This document shows, piece by piece, positions 20,097 to 29,092 of a DNA stretch of 64,000 bases (its first letter is position 1; every line of letters begins with the position of its first letter). The notes under the pieces are model-generated. The model saw only the letters and a list, made by a program, of their open reading frames with translations, did no database searches and had not been told where the DNA came from. Position numbers and translations under genes: made by a program. The DNA comes from CAZKCI01 sp964551475 (GTDB taxonomy: Bacteria; Auribacterota; Erginobacteria; Erginobacterales; CAZKCI01), in NCBI GenBank assembly GCA_964551475.1, contig CAZKCI010000121.1, forward strand, positions 1 to 64,000, given 5' to 3'.

Positions 20097-21125
20097 ATGC
20101 AGCCCGTCGGAGCGTTTATCGTGATGATCCTGATCGTCATCGGCCTCATTGTCCTCGGCTTTTTCTTCTATTTCCTGAAGATCTGGATCCGCGCCCTGGC
20201 GGCGGGGGCGCACGTCGCCATCTTCAACCTGGTGGGGATGAAACTGAGGGGGATCAAACCGGTGGTGATCGTGGACGCCAAGATCATGGCCACCAAGGCC
20301 GGGCTCAACGTCTCCACCAACGAACTGGAGGCCCACTACCTGGCCGGCGGATCGGTGGCCAAGGTGACCCGGGCCATGATCGCCGCCGACAAGGCGGGGA
20401 TCCCTCTAATCTTCAAGCGAGCCTGCGCCATCGACCTGGCCGGCCGCGACATCGAGGAAGCGGTGCGGACCTCCGTCAATCCCCGGGTCATCGACTGCCC
20501 CGATCCCTCCAAGGGGACCACCATGCTCGACGCGGTGGCCAAGGACGGAATCCGCCTGCTGGTAAAAGCGCGGGTGACGGTGCGGGCGAACCTCGACCGC
20601 CTGGTGGGAGGCGCCACCGAAGACACCATCATCGCGCGGGTGGGTCAGGGAATCGTGAGCGCGATCGGATCCTCCGAGAGCTATAAGAACGTCCTGGAAA
20701 ATCCCGACCATATCAGCAAACGCGTCCTCGACAGCGGACTCGACTCCCAGACCGCTTTCGAGATCGTCTCCATCGATATCGCCGACGTCTCGGTGGCCGG
20801 CGTCTCGGGAGTCCGGGAAGTGGCCAACGTAGGGGCGCTCCTCGAGACCGAGCGGGCGGAGGCGGACAAGAAGATGCGCCAGGCCGAGGCCGAGGGGCGG
20901 CGGGCGACCGCGGTGGCCTTCGAGCAGGAGATGAAGGCTAAGGTTCAGGAGATGCGGGCGCGGGTGGTCGAGGCGGAGGCCGAGGTGCCCCGGGCGATGG
21001 CCGAGGCCTTCCGGAAGGGGAACATGGGGATCATGGACTTCTACCGGATGAAGAACATCCAGTCCGACACCGGGATGAGAGACGCCATCTCGAGTCTCGG
21101 GGAGAAGGGCAAGAAGCAGGAGTAA
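20097..21125 (+). CDS. floA: Flotillin-like SPFH protein FloA
   Basis: A 342-residue membrane scaffold of the FloA/YqfA family, which organises functional membrane microdomains. One N-terminal hydrophobic hairpin (about 8-30) is followed by the SPFH domain (about 45-235; GIKPVVIVDAKIMATKAGL, VTRAMIAADKAGIPL) and a coiled-coil flotillin region rich in Glu/Ala (about 235-310; AEADKKMRQAEAEGRRATAV). The length is typical of the family. CCAGGAGG precedes the ATG by about 5 nt. It is transcribed with the NfeD gene upstream. Confidence 0.93.
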   Translation: MQPVGAFIVMILIVIGLIVLGFFFYFLKIWIRALAAGAHVAIFNLVGMKLRGIKPVVIVDAKIMATKAGLNVSTNELEAHYLAGGSVAKVTRAMIAADKAGIPLIFKRACAIDLAGRDIEEAVRTSVNPRVIDCPDPSKGTTMLDAVAKDGIRLLVKARVTVRANLDRLVGGATEDTIIARVGQGIVSAIGSSESYKNVLENPDHISKRVLDSGLDSQTAFEIVSIDIADVSVAGVSGVREVANVGALLETERAEADKKMRQAEAEGRRATAVAFEQEMKAKVQEMRARVVEAEAEVPRAMAEAFRKGNMGIMDFYRMKNIQSDTGMRDAISSLGEKGKKQE

Positions 21126-21127
21126 AA

Positions 21128-21283
21128 AGGTTATCAGGTTCAGCGGTTCAACGGTTCACGGTTCAACGGTTCGGCGGTTCAACGGTTCAGCGGTTCAGCG
21201 GTTCAACGGTTCGGCGGTTCGGCGGTTCACGGTTATCGTCATCATTTTCAACCGTTGAACCGTGAACCCTTGAACCGACACCC
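21128..21283. repeat. Short-word repeat array GGTTCAACGGTTCAGC
   Basis: About 13 near-direct copies of a 9-10 nt word (GGTTCAACG, GGTTCAGCG, GGTTCGGCG) end in an inverted block (CAACCGTTGAACCGTGAACC). It begins 2 nt after the floA stop. Same word family as in the rRNA spacer at 4295-4373. Confidence 0.9.
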
Positions 21284-21316
21284 AAGCCGGATCAAAAAAG
21301 ATAGACGGCAAACATT

Positions 21317-21769
21317 ATGTCATCCGGGATGTCATGGTGGATCTGGATCGGTTTCGTCCTCATCTTTCTCTTCAATGTCTTTCGGAAGCTGAAAGCGGGG
21401 GGCGACCCCACGGACAAGATCCTGGGGAAAAATGCGGAAAGGGAAGCCCGCGAGGCGCGCCTGGCGGAGATGCTGGAAACCCTGCGCGAGACCGCCTCGG
21501 ACCCGTCCGCCCGAACGCCGCCGGGAAAACGGCCGGAGCCGGCAAAACCATCCCGACGCTTAACCGCCCCGCAACCGGAAAAACCCTCCTCCCCCTCGGC
21601 CACGATCGCAGCACCCGAGGAGATCGGGAAAATCACCGCCGCCGAGGAGGAGCGCCGGTTCGCCGAAGACGCCCTCTGCTTCTCCGACCATCCCCTGGTC
21701 CAGGGGATCGCGATCTCGGAGATCCTCTCCCTCCCGGTCGCCCTCCGCGCCCCGGAGCGCCTCGTCTGA
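21317..21769 (+). CDS. Small single-pass membrane protein of unknown function
   Basis: 150 residues: an N-terminal TM (about 6-24, WWIWIGFVLIFLFNVFRKL), a charged Glu/Arg segment that may be helical (38-60), a Pro/Ala-rich linker, and a conserved-looking C-terminal segment with LVQGIAISEILSLPVALR. Tails of the form ..I..SEILGPP.ALR occur in many uncharacterised bacterial membrane proteins, so this may be a docking peptide. No catalytic motif. The ATG at 21317 has no strong Shine-Dalgarno; there is a word repeat upstream. Confidence 0.6.
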   Translation: MSSGMSWWIWIGFVLIFLFNVFRKLKAGGDPTDKILGKNAEREAREARLAEMLETLRETASDPSARTPPGKRPEPAKPSRRLTAPQPEKPSSPSATIAAPEEIGKITAAEEERRFAEDALCFSDHPLVQGIAISEILSLPVALRAPERLV

Positions 21770-21960
21770 TCAGCCTGCCTCACCTCCTCTCAATGATTTC
21801 CACGAATGTGCACGCTTGTCCGCCAGAGCCCCGACTGGTCGGGGCGGAGGCGGGAATTTTCACGAATGAGGTTCGGCTTGTCGCTTTAACCGCGAATTCA
21901 CGCGCTGGCGCGCCGCAGCGCTACAGCGCGCAGGCGCGAATAAAGCGCGAATAGCCCGGC

Positions 21961-23193
21961 TTGAACGATTTCAACGCCCTCAACGATTTGAACGATCCGA
22001 CACCGATCTGCCCCCATTTCGGGGAGTGCGGGGGATGCCGCTCACAGGATATCCCCTACCCTGACCAGCTTGCCGCCAAGGCTGCCCGACTGGAGGAGAT
22101 CCGCGCCGCCCACGGCCTGCCGCCGGTCATCCTTCCCCCCGTCCCCTCCCCCGCCCTCTGGCATTACCGGAACAAGATGGAATTTTCCTTCGCGGAGAAG
22201 GACGGGGAGATCATCTGCGGACTTCACCACGCCCAGAGGAAAAAAGAGGTGGTGGATATATCCGAATGCCGCATCTTCTCCCCCGCCGCCGGACCCGTCC
22301 TCTCCGCGGTCAGGGATTTCGCCCGCCAAAGCGGCCTTCCCGCTTATAATCCCTATCGGCGGACCGGTTTTTGGAGAAACCTTGTCCTCCGGGAAGAAAA
22401 GAACGCGAAGGGATTCCTGGTCAACCTGATCACCACCTCACGGGGGGAACCGGACTGGGACGGACTGCGCGTTTCTCTCGCCGGCCTCACCACGGAGAAA
22501 AGCGTCTCCTCCCTGATCCGGACCGTCAACGACTCCGTCTCCGATGCGGTGATCCCGGAAAGGACGACCGTCCTCTCCGGCCCGGGCTATCTGGAGGAGA
22601 CCGTCGGCGGATTCGCCTTCCGCATCCATCCCTTCTCTTTCTTCCAAACCAACGTCTTTCTTCTCCCCGAGTTTTACCGCCACCTCGCCGCCGCCGCCGC
22701 CCTCACCGCTTCCGAGAAGGCCCTCGATGTCTTCTGCGGAATGGGGCCGATCAGCCTGCTTCTGGCCCGACAGGCGAAAGAGGTCTTCGGGATCGAGCGG
22801 GAGGAGACGACGGTCGAAAACGCCCGCCTCAACGCCCGTCTCAACCGGGTGGAGAACGCCGTCTTCATCTCCGGACCGGCCCGGAGGGTATTGGTTGATA
22901 ACCGCGACCGTTGGCGGGGTAGAATAGCCGCGGTGGTCGCCAACCCGCCCCGCAGCGGCATGGGAACGAAAGTCGCCCAACGCATCGCCGAGCTCGAAGC
23001 CGGCACTTTCATCTACTCTTCCTGCCGCCCGGAGTCCTTCTTCCCGGAAGCCGCCCTGTTTTTGAACGACTACGATCTGGAGTCGGTCCGGCCCTTCGAT
23101 TTCTTCCCTCACACCCCCCACCTCGAGGTGGTCGGCGTCTTCCGGAGGAAGCAGCCGGGACGGTCGGCGGGGGCGGCGGCCGGCGAGCCATGA
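21961..23193 (+). CDS. 23S rRNA/tRNA (uracil-5)-methyltransferase, TrmA/RlmD family
   Basis: A SAM-dependent enzyme that makes 5-methyluridine in RNA. 410 residues. The N-terminal CPHFGECGGC (C17, C23, C26) with C102 (ISECRIF) forms the [4Fe-4S] site of RlmC/RlmD-type enzymes, though the usual TRAM domain is missing. The C-terminal Rossmann domain has LDVFCGMGPISLLLA, the motif ANPPRSGM and the catalytic Cys in YSSCRPES. No ATG precedes the cysteine cluster; TTG at 21961 or TTG at 21988 must be used, and neither has a good Shine-Dalgarno. The stop overlaps the kinase start (ATGA), so the two are translationally coupled. Substrate base not assignable. Confidence 0.82.
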   Translation: MNDFNALNDLNDPTPICPHFGECGGCRSQDIPYPDQLAAKAARLEEIRAAHGLPPVILPPVPSPALWHYRNKMEFSFAEKDGEIICGLHHAQRKKEVVDISECRIFSPAAGPVLSAVRDFARQSGLPAYNPYRRTGFWRNLVLREEKNAKGFLVNLITTSRGEPDWDGLRVSLAGLTTEKSVSSLIRTVNDSVSDAVIPERTTVLSGPGYLEETVGGFAFRIHPFSFFQTNVFLLPEFYRHLAAAAALTASEKALDVFCGMGPISLLLARQAKEVFGIEREETTVENARLNARLNRVENAVFISGPARRVLVDNRDRWRGRIAAVVANPPRSGMGTKVAQRIAELEAGTFIYSSCRPESFFPEAALFLNDYDLESVRPFDFFPHTPHLEVVGVFRRKQPGRSAGAAAGEP

Positions 23194-26051
23194 GCCGAGA
23201 CGGAAAACGCCGCGCCGAGGCGCCCTCCCCCCGCCGGACCCGGTCGGCCGCGGGCCAACAAGCTCCCCCGCTCCAGTTGTCCGCGGCCGGGGGCGTCCTG
23301 AACAAATTCCGCGCCATCTTCGGGGCCGCGCGCGACCCCATCCTGCTCTTCGCCCTCGGCGAAGATTTTCTCCCGACTGCCATCGTCAATGCCAACCCCG
23401 CGGCGGTCCGTCTCCTCGGCCGCTCGCGCCGGGATCTCCTCCGCCTGAATCCCCTGGAACTGATGGGGACGGAACGGCGGAAGCACGTGGAAGAGATTCG
23501 CGACATCCTGCGCCGGCAGGGGGCCTGCGTCTTCATCGATCGCCTCAGAGCGGCGGATGGAACCGCGCGCGAGGTGGAGGTCAGCCTGACCGTCGTCAAG
23601 ATCGACGGGCGCACCTTCGCGCTCAACATCAGCCGCGACCTCACCGAACAGCGAAAAACCGAACAGGCGCTGCGGGAATCGGAGCAGACCTTCCTCGCCC
23701 TGGCCGAACAGTCTCCGACCATGATCTTCATCAACCAGGGCGGGAAGATCGTCTACGCCAACCCTTCCTGCGAAAAACTGATGGGTTACTCCCGGGCCGA
23801 GTTCTACGCCGACGGCTTCGATTTCCTGAGGCTGATCATGCCGGAACACCATCCCGCTATCCGGGAGAATTTCCAGATCCACCAGAACGGCCAGGAAGTG
23901 ACGCCGATCGAATACGCGCTCCGAACCAAAACCGGGCCCAGGCTGTCGGCGATCACCAGCACCCGCCTGATCTATTTTCGGGGCGGCCGGGCCATCCTGG
24001 GCGTGGTCACCGACATCACCGAGCGCAAACGGGCGGAGGCGGAACTCGAGAACTACCGCCTGAACCTGGAGCAGCTGGTGGAGGAGAGGACGGCGGAGCT
24101 CTCCTCCTCCGAGCAGAAGTTCCGAGCCCTGGTGGACAACATCGCCGTCGGCATTTCCCTGATCAGCCCGGAGATGAGGATAGTGACCCTCAACGCCCAG
24201 ATGCGCCGCTGGTTCCCCGCCGCTGACCCCGCCGCCGCCCCTCTCTGCTATCGCAGTTTCAACAACCCTCCCCGGGACCAGGTCTGCTCCTACTGCCCGA
24301 CCATTCAGACGCTGCGCGACGGACAGGTCCACGAGGCGGTCACCGAGACCCCGGCCGGGGGAGGCATCGTGAACTACCGGGTCATCTCCTCCCCGATCAC
24401 CGACTCCCGGGGAAAGGTGATCGCGGCGATCGAGCTGGTGGACGACATCACCGCCCAGCGGCAAACCGAAGAGGAACTGGAGAAATACCGCCGGCGGCTG
24501 GAGGATCTGGTCCGGGAGCGGACCGAGCAGCTGCGCCGGAGCGAGGAGATCTTCCGGATCGCCGCCCAATCCACCAGCGACCTGATCTACGACTGGGACA
24601 TCGGCAGCCAGCGGCTGGAATGGCTGGGCAACATCGACCGGGCGCTGGGGTACGAGTCCGGCGAGTTCCCCCGGACCATCTCGGCCTGGGAAAACGCCAT
24701 CCATCCCGAAGACCGGGGGCGGGTGCTGGCCGCCCTCCGGGACCATCTGGAACGCCGCCGGGAGTGGGAGCAGGAATACCGGATCCGCACCAAGGGCGGA
24801 TCATATCGCCACTGGCTGGACCACGGCAGCGCGATCCGGACGGCGGACGGAGCCGCCTCCCGGATGATCGGCTGCTGCGCCGATGTCACCGAGAAAAATC
24901 GGATGGAAGAGGAACTCCTGAAGGCCCAGAAACTCGAGTCGGTGGGACTGCTCGCCGGCGGGATCGCCCATGACTTCAACAACATCCTCACCGGCATACT
25001 CGGCCACATCTCGCTGGGTCGCCTGATCGCCCCTCCCGAATCAAAAATCGCCCGGACCTTGAGCGAAGCGGAGAAGTCCTGCCTCAGGGCGAAAGCCCTG
25101 ACCCAGCAGCTGCTGACCTTCTCCCACGGCGGCGCGCCGGTGAAAAAGGCCGGGCACCTGGGGGCGCTGCTGCAGGAGACGGCGGAGTTTGTCCTGCACG
25201 GATCGCGCATCAAGGTCCGCCTGGCCGTTGCCGACGACCTCTGGCCGGTGGAGATGGACGAGGGCCAGATTTCGCAGGTGATCAACAACATCGTCCTCAA
25301 TGCCGTCCAAGCCATGCCCGAGGCGGGCACCATCGCCATCCGGGCCGCCAACGTCTTTCTCGACGGGGAATCCGGCCTCCTCCTGAACCCGGGGCCTTAT
25401 GTCGAGGTGGAAATCTCCGACCAGGGGGCGGGAATCCCTTCCGAGCATCTCCCGCGGGTCTTCGATCCCTATTTCACCACCAAGCAGAAGGGAAGCGGCC
25501 TGGGCCTGGCCATCGCCTACTCGATCGTCAAGCACCACGGCGGAGTGATCTCGGTCGCGTCGGAGGCGGGCCAGGGCTCCACCTTCATCATCCGTCTGCC
25601 CGCCGCGCCGGGCGCGGCGATCGCGCCGGCGCCGGAGGCGGAGCTGCCTCCGGTGAGGGGGACGGGGAAAATCCTGGTGGTGGACGACGAGGAAACCGTC
25701 CGGAGGGTGGCCACGGAAATCCTTTCCCATCTCGGCTATGAAGCCAAGGATGCCCGGGGATCGTCGGAGGCGATCGAACTCTACGCCCAGGCCCGCGCCG
25801 GGGGGGCGCCCTTTTCGGCGGTGATCATGGATCTGACCATCCCCGGCGACGTCGACGGGGTGGCGGTGGCCTCCAGGATCCTCGAACTCGACCCCGCAGC
25901 GAGGATCATCGTCTCCAGCGGCTATGCCGTCTCCCCGATCATGTCCGACTACGCCGCCCACGGTTTCGTCGGGGCGATCGCCAAGCCCTACCAGATCCGG
26001 GAGCTGAGCGAGGTGCTGGGAAGGGTACTGAATCTGAAATCTGAGATCTGA
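23190..26051 (+). CDS. Multi-PAS hybrid sensor histidine kinase with receiver domain
   Basis: 953 residues, apparently cytoplasmic (no TM). Order: PAS1 (about 40-155), PAS2 (165-280), coiled linker, PAS3 (308-425), linker, PAS4 (452-570), HisKA with GIAHDFNNILTGILGH (phospho-accepting His594), HATPase_c (N-box NNIVLNAVQAM, G1 DQGAGIP, G2 GSGLGLA) and a C-terminal receiver (ILVVDDEE, VIMDLTIPGDVDG, KPY). PAS3 carries Cys353, Cys366 and Cys369 in a CYR...CSYCP pattern common in sensors of anaerobes and possibly redox- or metal-sensing. The last residues and stop codon (NLKSEI) are read from a word repeat. It overlaps the methyltransferase by 4 nt. No output partner is adjacent. Confidence 0.9.
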   Translation: MSRDGKRRAEAPSPRRTRSAAGQQAPPLQLSAAGGVLNKFRAIFGAARDPILLFALGEDFLPTAIVNANPAAVRLLGRSRRDLLRLNPLELMGTERRKHVEEIRDILRRQGACVFIDRLRAADGTAREVEVSLTVVKIDGRTFALNISRDLTEQRKTEQALRESEQTFLALAEQSPTMIFINQGGKIVYANPSCEKLMGYSRAEFYADGFDFLRLIMPEHHPAIRENFQIHQNGQEVTPIEYALRTKTGPRLSAITSTRLIYFRGGRAILGVVTDITERKRAEAELENYRLNLEQLVEERTAELSSSEQKFRALVDNIAVGISLISPEMRIVTLNAQMRRWFPAADPAAAPLCYRSFNNPPRDQVCSYCPTIQTLRDGQVHEAVTETPAGGGIVNYRVISSPITDSRGKVIAAIELVDDITAQRQTEEELEKYRRRLEDLVRERTEQLRRSEEIFRIAAQSTSDLIYDWDIGSQRLEWLGNIDRALGYESGEFPRTISAWENAIHPEDRGRVLAALRDHLERRREWEQEYRIRTKGGSYRHWLDHGSAIRTADGAASRMIGCCADVTEKNRMEEELLKAQKLESVGLLAGGIAHDFNNILTGILGHISLGRLIAPPESKIARTLSEAEKSCLRAKALTQQLLTFSHGGAPVKKAGHLGALLQETAEFVLHGSRIKVRLAVADDLWPVEMDEGQISQVINNIVLNAVQAMPEAGTIAIRAANVFLDGESGLLLNPGPYVEVEISDQGAGIPSEHLPRVFDPYFTTKQKGSGLGLAIAYSIVKHHGGVISVASEAGQGSTFIIRLPAAPGAAIAPAPEAELPPVRGTGKILVVDDEETVRRVATEILSHLGYEAKDARGSSEAIELYAQARAGGAPFSAVIMDLTIPGDVDGVAVASRILELDPAARIIVSSGYAVSPIMSDYAAHGFVGAIAKPYQIRELSEVLGRVLNLKSEI

Positions 26052-26061
26052 GATCTGAGAT
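26031..26061. repeat. Word repeat ATCTGAAATCTGAGATCTGAG at the kinase 3' end
   Basis: Direct copies of an 8-10 nt word. The block begins inside the histidine kinase coding region and supplies its last codons and the TGA stop; it ends 2 nt before the convergent gene. Confidence 0.85.
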
Positions 26062-26063
26062 TT

Positions 26064-27530
26064 TTATTCGCTCCACCTCCCGGCCATCAACTCGCCGTCC
26101 TCCCCGTCCACCTCCCCGTCTCCGTTAAGATCGGCCGGGCCCGATCCCGTCCCGAAGGCGCTCATCAGAATCCCGTAGTCCCGGCTGTCCACCACGCCGT
26201 CGTCGTTGAGATCGGCGTCGATCGGACGGAGCAGGATCGCCGCGGCATGGGGCGGGAGAGTCAGCGAATCGACGGAGGCAAAGGACAGGCTTCCGGAGGG
26301 GAGGCCGTTCTCCGGGACCGCCCCTCCCCCGCTCGCCGAGACCAGGCGGAAACTCCCGCCCAGATCGGAGATCTGCCGAGTCGCCTCCGCAGGGTTCACC
26401 AGCACTAATCCTTCCTCGTAATCGCGGCGATAGACGTTCCAGGACGAGTCATAAAGACCGGCGACGGCGGCGGGAATCTCCCCGAGGTAGCCGCCGAGGT
26501 CGATCTCGTATTCAGGGAACCACTCGCAGTCCACCTCCGCCCCGGAGAGCGTGACGTAGGTCTGGTTCCCCTTGATCAGAAGGCAGCAACCGACGAGAAA
26601 CATCCTCTCCCGATAGTCGGCGACGGGGGGATCGCACTCGAGAAGCAGGATCTTCCCGGCCCGGGCGAGGGCGAGCAGGCGGTCCATCTGGAGGACCCAG
26701 TCGGAGGGATCATAATAATCCCCCGGCCCCCATTCGCCGAAACCCTCGTTCATGCCTCCGTCGCCCAGGGCGGCGTAATCGGTGGCGTCCCAACCCGTCA
26801 CCAGGCCGCCCAGATTGGGGAGAAAATAGAAGTTCTCGGTTTGGGCGGCGAAGGCGGACCGGATGCAGGAAGCATACGATTCCAGGTGGGGTATCCAGCC
26901 GGCGAGGCAGGCATCCACGTCGTTGAACCAGGGATGGGCGCTCGCCACCTGTCCGAAGTAGCCGTCGATGGTGAAGGAATCGGCGAAGACGCCGTCGCAC
27001 TCGGTCCGCCGCATCTTCGTGAGGCAGGAGGCGACCCAGTACTCAGGATAGCCGGTGGAGGGAGCGGACCCGTTGCATGTGATGTCCATGACATACCATC
27101 CCCAGCCGCTCTGATGGACTCTCTCCCCTCCCCAGAGAACGAACCAGTCGTCCTGGCCGGAGACCGGTCCCGCGCCGGCATAGGAGCGAAAATCGGCTAG
27201 GCCGTCGTCCCAGTCCTGAACCCAGTCGTCTCCGTCGATGAAATGAAACGGTCCCTGGCCGAGGCCGAGCTGATAATGGAGGACAAGAAAATCCCGGTTG
27301 TGGCTCCGCAAAGTCCTGGCTTCGGAGAGGAGAGCCTTCTGGCAGCCGGCATAATGGGTGGCGGCGAATCGCCACTGTTCGTCCGTAAGCCAGGAAGGAA
27401 GCTGGTCGTAGAAAACGCGGATCTCCTCCCGGGTGTCGGGAAAGGGTCGGCGCGCGGCCGGGGAGAGGGGGGGAAGCGCGAACAGCGCCAGAATCATGGA
27501 GGAAAAGGCAACCGGCCGTCGAGCGATCAT
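26064..27530 (-). CDS. Putative glycoside hydrolase with C-terminal dockerin domain
   Basis: 488 residues from the chosen start. A signal peptide (1-26, ending LSPAA) leads to a catalytic-type region that resembles hypothetical glycosyl hydrolase family GHL15: KMRRTECDGVFADSFTIDGYF, GWGWYVMDITCNGS and LLECDPPVADYRERMFL, with Asp/Glu candidates for catalysis. The C-terminal 60 residues hold two EF-hand-like dockerin repeats, DADLNDDGVVDSRDYGILMS and ADLNGDGEVDGEDGELMA, which bind Ca2+ and dock to cohesins. The ATG at 27530 is preferred over GTG 27548 because GGAG lies 8 nt upstream. The gene on its 5' side encodes a cohesin-like protein. Substrate unknown. Confidence 0.65.
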   Translation of the reverse strand: MIARRPVAFSSMILALFALPPLSPAARRPFPDTREEIRVFYDQLPSWLTDEQWRFAATHYAGCQKALLSEARTLRSHNRDFLVLHYQLGLGQGPFHFIDGDDWVQDWDDGLADFRSYAGAGPVSGQDDWFVLWGGERVHQSGWGWYVMDITCNGSAPSTGYPEYWVASCLTKMRRTECDGVFADSFTIDGYFGQVASAHPWFNDVDACLAGWIPHLESYASCIRSAFAAQTENFYFLPNLGGLVTGWDATDYAALGDGGMNEGFGEWGPGDYYDPSDWVLQMDRLLALARAGKILLLECDPPVADYRERMFLVGCCLLIKGNQTYVTLSGAEVDCEWFPEYEIDLGGYLGEIPAAVAGLYDSSWNVYRRDYEEGLVLVNPAEATRQISDLGGSFRLVSASGGGAVPENGLPSGSLSFASVDSLTLPPHAAAILLRPIDADLNDDGVVDSRDYGILMSAFGTGSGPADLNGDGEVDGEDGELMAGRWSE

Positions 27531-27548
27531 GCCTCCCTCTCCGAACAC

Positions 27549-27575
27549 AGCGATCAGTAATCAGTGATCAGTGAT
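27549..27575. repeat. Word repeat CAGTAATCAGTGATCAG
   Basis: Three copies of ATCAGTgAT. Related blocks occur at 54838-54868 and 63095-63143. Confidence 0.6.
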
Positions 27576-27695
27576 TTCAACTTTCAGATTTGAGATCTCA
27601 GATTTGAGGTCTGAAATTTGAGATCTGAAATCTGAGATCTGAAATTTGAAATCTGAGATCTGAAATTTGAAATCTGAGATTTGAGATTTGAGATT
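27574..27695. repeat. Word-repeat array ATCTGAGATTTGAAATC
   Basis: About 12 direct copies of a 9-11 nt word, variants of GATCTGAAATTTGA. It fills the gap between the dockerin gene and the cohesin-like gene. Confidence 0.9.
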
Positions 27696-27705
27696 CCGGA
27701 TCTCC

Positions 27706-28992
27706 TCACCTGCTCAACGGTATATCTCCCGCCTGGCCGAAGTAGAAGGACGTGTCCTCCCTGACCTCCCAGAACCCCGTCTCGGGGTGAAAGCAGCCCA
27801 TCCGCGCCGTTCCCCCCGTCCCCGTGTAATCGGCCGGAACGGGGATGTCTCCGGCGACGCCCGAAAACACCCGGGTGACGCCGCGAACCGTCCAGAGACC
27901 GCTCTCCGGCCGAAAGAGAGCGACGTCGGCCAAGCCGTTGCCGTCATAATCGGCGGGTATGGGAACATCGCCGGAACGGCCGAAGTTGAGTCGGGTGAGA
28001 TTCCTCACCGCCCAGAGGCCGGCGGAGGGGCGAAAGATCGCCGCTTCGGCTCTCCCGTCATGGTCGAAGTCCGCCGGAACGGGATAGTCGTCGGAGTTTC
28101 CAAAAAAGAAGCGGGTGAGGTTTCTCACCGCCCACCTTCCGTCCGCGGGGCGATAGACGGCGATGTCGCACGATCCGTCTCCCGACCAATCCCCCGGCAC
28201 GGGAAGGTCGGAAGCACCCCCGAAATAGATTCGCGCGCCGGTTTTCACGGCCCAGAGGCCGGAAGAGATGCGGTAGACCGCGGCCTCGGCCTTGCCGTCG
28301 CCGGTGTAGTCGCCGGGCGCGGGGATATCGCCGGAAGAACCGAGATAAAAAGAGGTGACTCCCCGGACCGCCCAGAGACCGATGCCGGGACGAAAGAGAA
28401 CCGCCTCGGCGGCCGGGTCGGCGTCGTAATCGGAGCTCTCCCCCCGCGGCGGCGGAAAGACCCGATAGCTTCCCCCCCAGACCGCGGAGAGGAGATCGGT
28501 CCCCAGGCCGTCGTCCCTGATCGCGTTGGAATCCCCTCCCGCTCCGGGGGCGAGGAAATAATACGTGAGCGCTATCGGGGAAAAGCATCGGACGGGCGTG
28601 GCCAGGATATCGGCTACGGCCACCGCGCTGCCGTTGAGGGCGGTCTGATGGGGAGTCCCGACCACCACCTGAACTCTCCCGTCCCCGAAAGTCGAGCGGG
28701 CCAGAAAACGAAATTGTCCCGGTCCGGGAGGATCGGCGACGTTCGGGGTCACGGAGTCGATGCGGAGAGACGCCGGGTCGTAGATCAGAATCGGGTCGGC
28801 GACGACCACGGACTCCCCCTGTGTGTCCATCGCCATCCGGAACGGGGAAGGGACGCCGTAATACATGCTTCCCGCGCCGGGATCAAGGCTCAAGGTGGCG
28901 GCGATAGCGCCGGCGGGGAGGGAGAGCGACAGGAAAGCGGCGATGACCCGACGGAAGAGAATCCTCGTCGTCAATCCGGGGCGGATGCGCAT
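27706..28992 (-). CDS. Secreted protein with cohesin-like domain and six FG-GAP-like repeats
   Basis: 428 residues. A signal peptide (1-32, ending AGAIA) is followed by a beta-sandwich region (about 33-165) that resembles cohesin domains: PSPFRMAMDTQGESVVVADP, LIYDPASLRIDSVTP and VQVVVGTPHQTALNGSAVAV. Then six repeats of about 40 residues (cores GDYTGDGKAEAAVYR and GLWAVRNLTRLNFG) with Ca2+-type acidic loops. It ends FGQAGDIPLSR, like the SBBP protein (GAGDTPVTR). The cohesin call rests on pattern resemblance only. It lies upstream of and co-oriented with the dockerin protein. Start ATG 28992 fits the signal peptide; no Shine-Dalgarno is seen. Confidence 0.65.
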   Translation of the reverse strand: MRIRPGLTTRILFRRVIAAFLSLSLPAGAIAATLSLDPGAGSMYYGVPSPFRMAMDTQGESVVVADPILIYDPASLRIDSVTPNVADPPGPGQFRFLARSTFGDGRVQVVVGTPHQTALNGSAVAVADILATPVRCFSPIALTYYFLAPGAGGDSNAIRDDGLGTDLLSAVWGGSYRVFPPPRGESSDYDADPAAEAVLFRPGIGLWAVRGVTSFYLGSSGDIPAPGDYTGDGKAEAAVYRISSGLWAVKTGARIYFGGASDLPVPGDWSGDGSCDIAVYRPADGRWAVRNLTRFFFGNSDDYPVPADFDHDGRAEAAIFRPSAGLWAVRNLTRLNFGRSGDVPIPADYDGNGLADVALFRPESGLWTVRGVTRVFSGVAGDIPVPADYTGTGGTARMGCFHPETGFWEVREDTSFYFGQAGDIPLSR

Positions 28993-29049
28993 ACTAATAG
29001 TTAGCACGCGAGAAGGGGGAAAGCAAATCAAGGAAGGGGTGTTTCTCCC

Positions 29050-29090
29050 ATTCACCATTCACCATTCCCTATTCCCCATTCACTATCTGT
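29050..29090. repeat. Word repeat CCATTCACCATTCCC
   Basis: Four or five copies of CCATTCA/CCATTCCC directly beyond the pstB stop codon. Confidence 0.7.
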
Positions 29091-29092
29091 TC

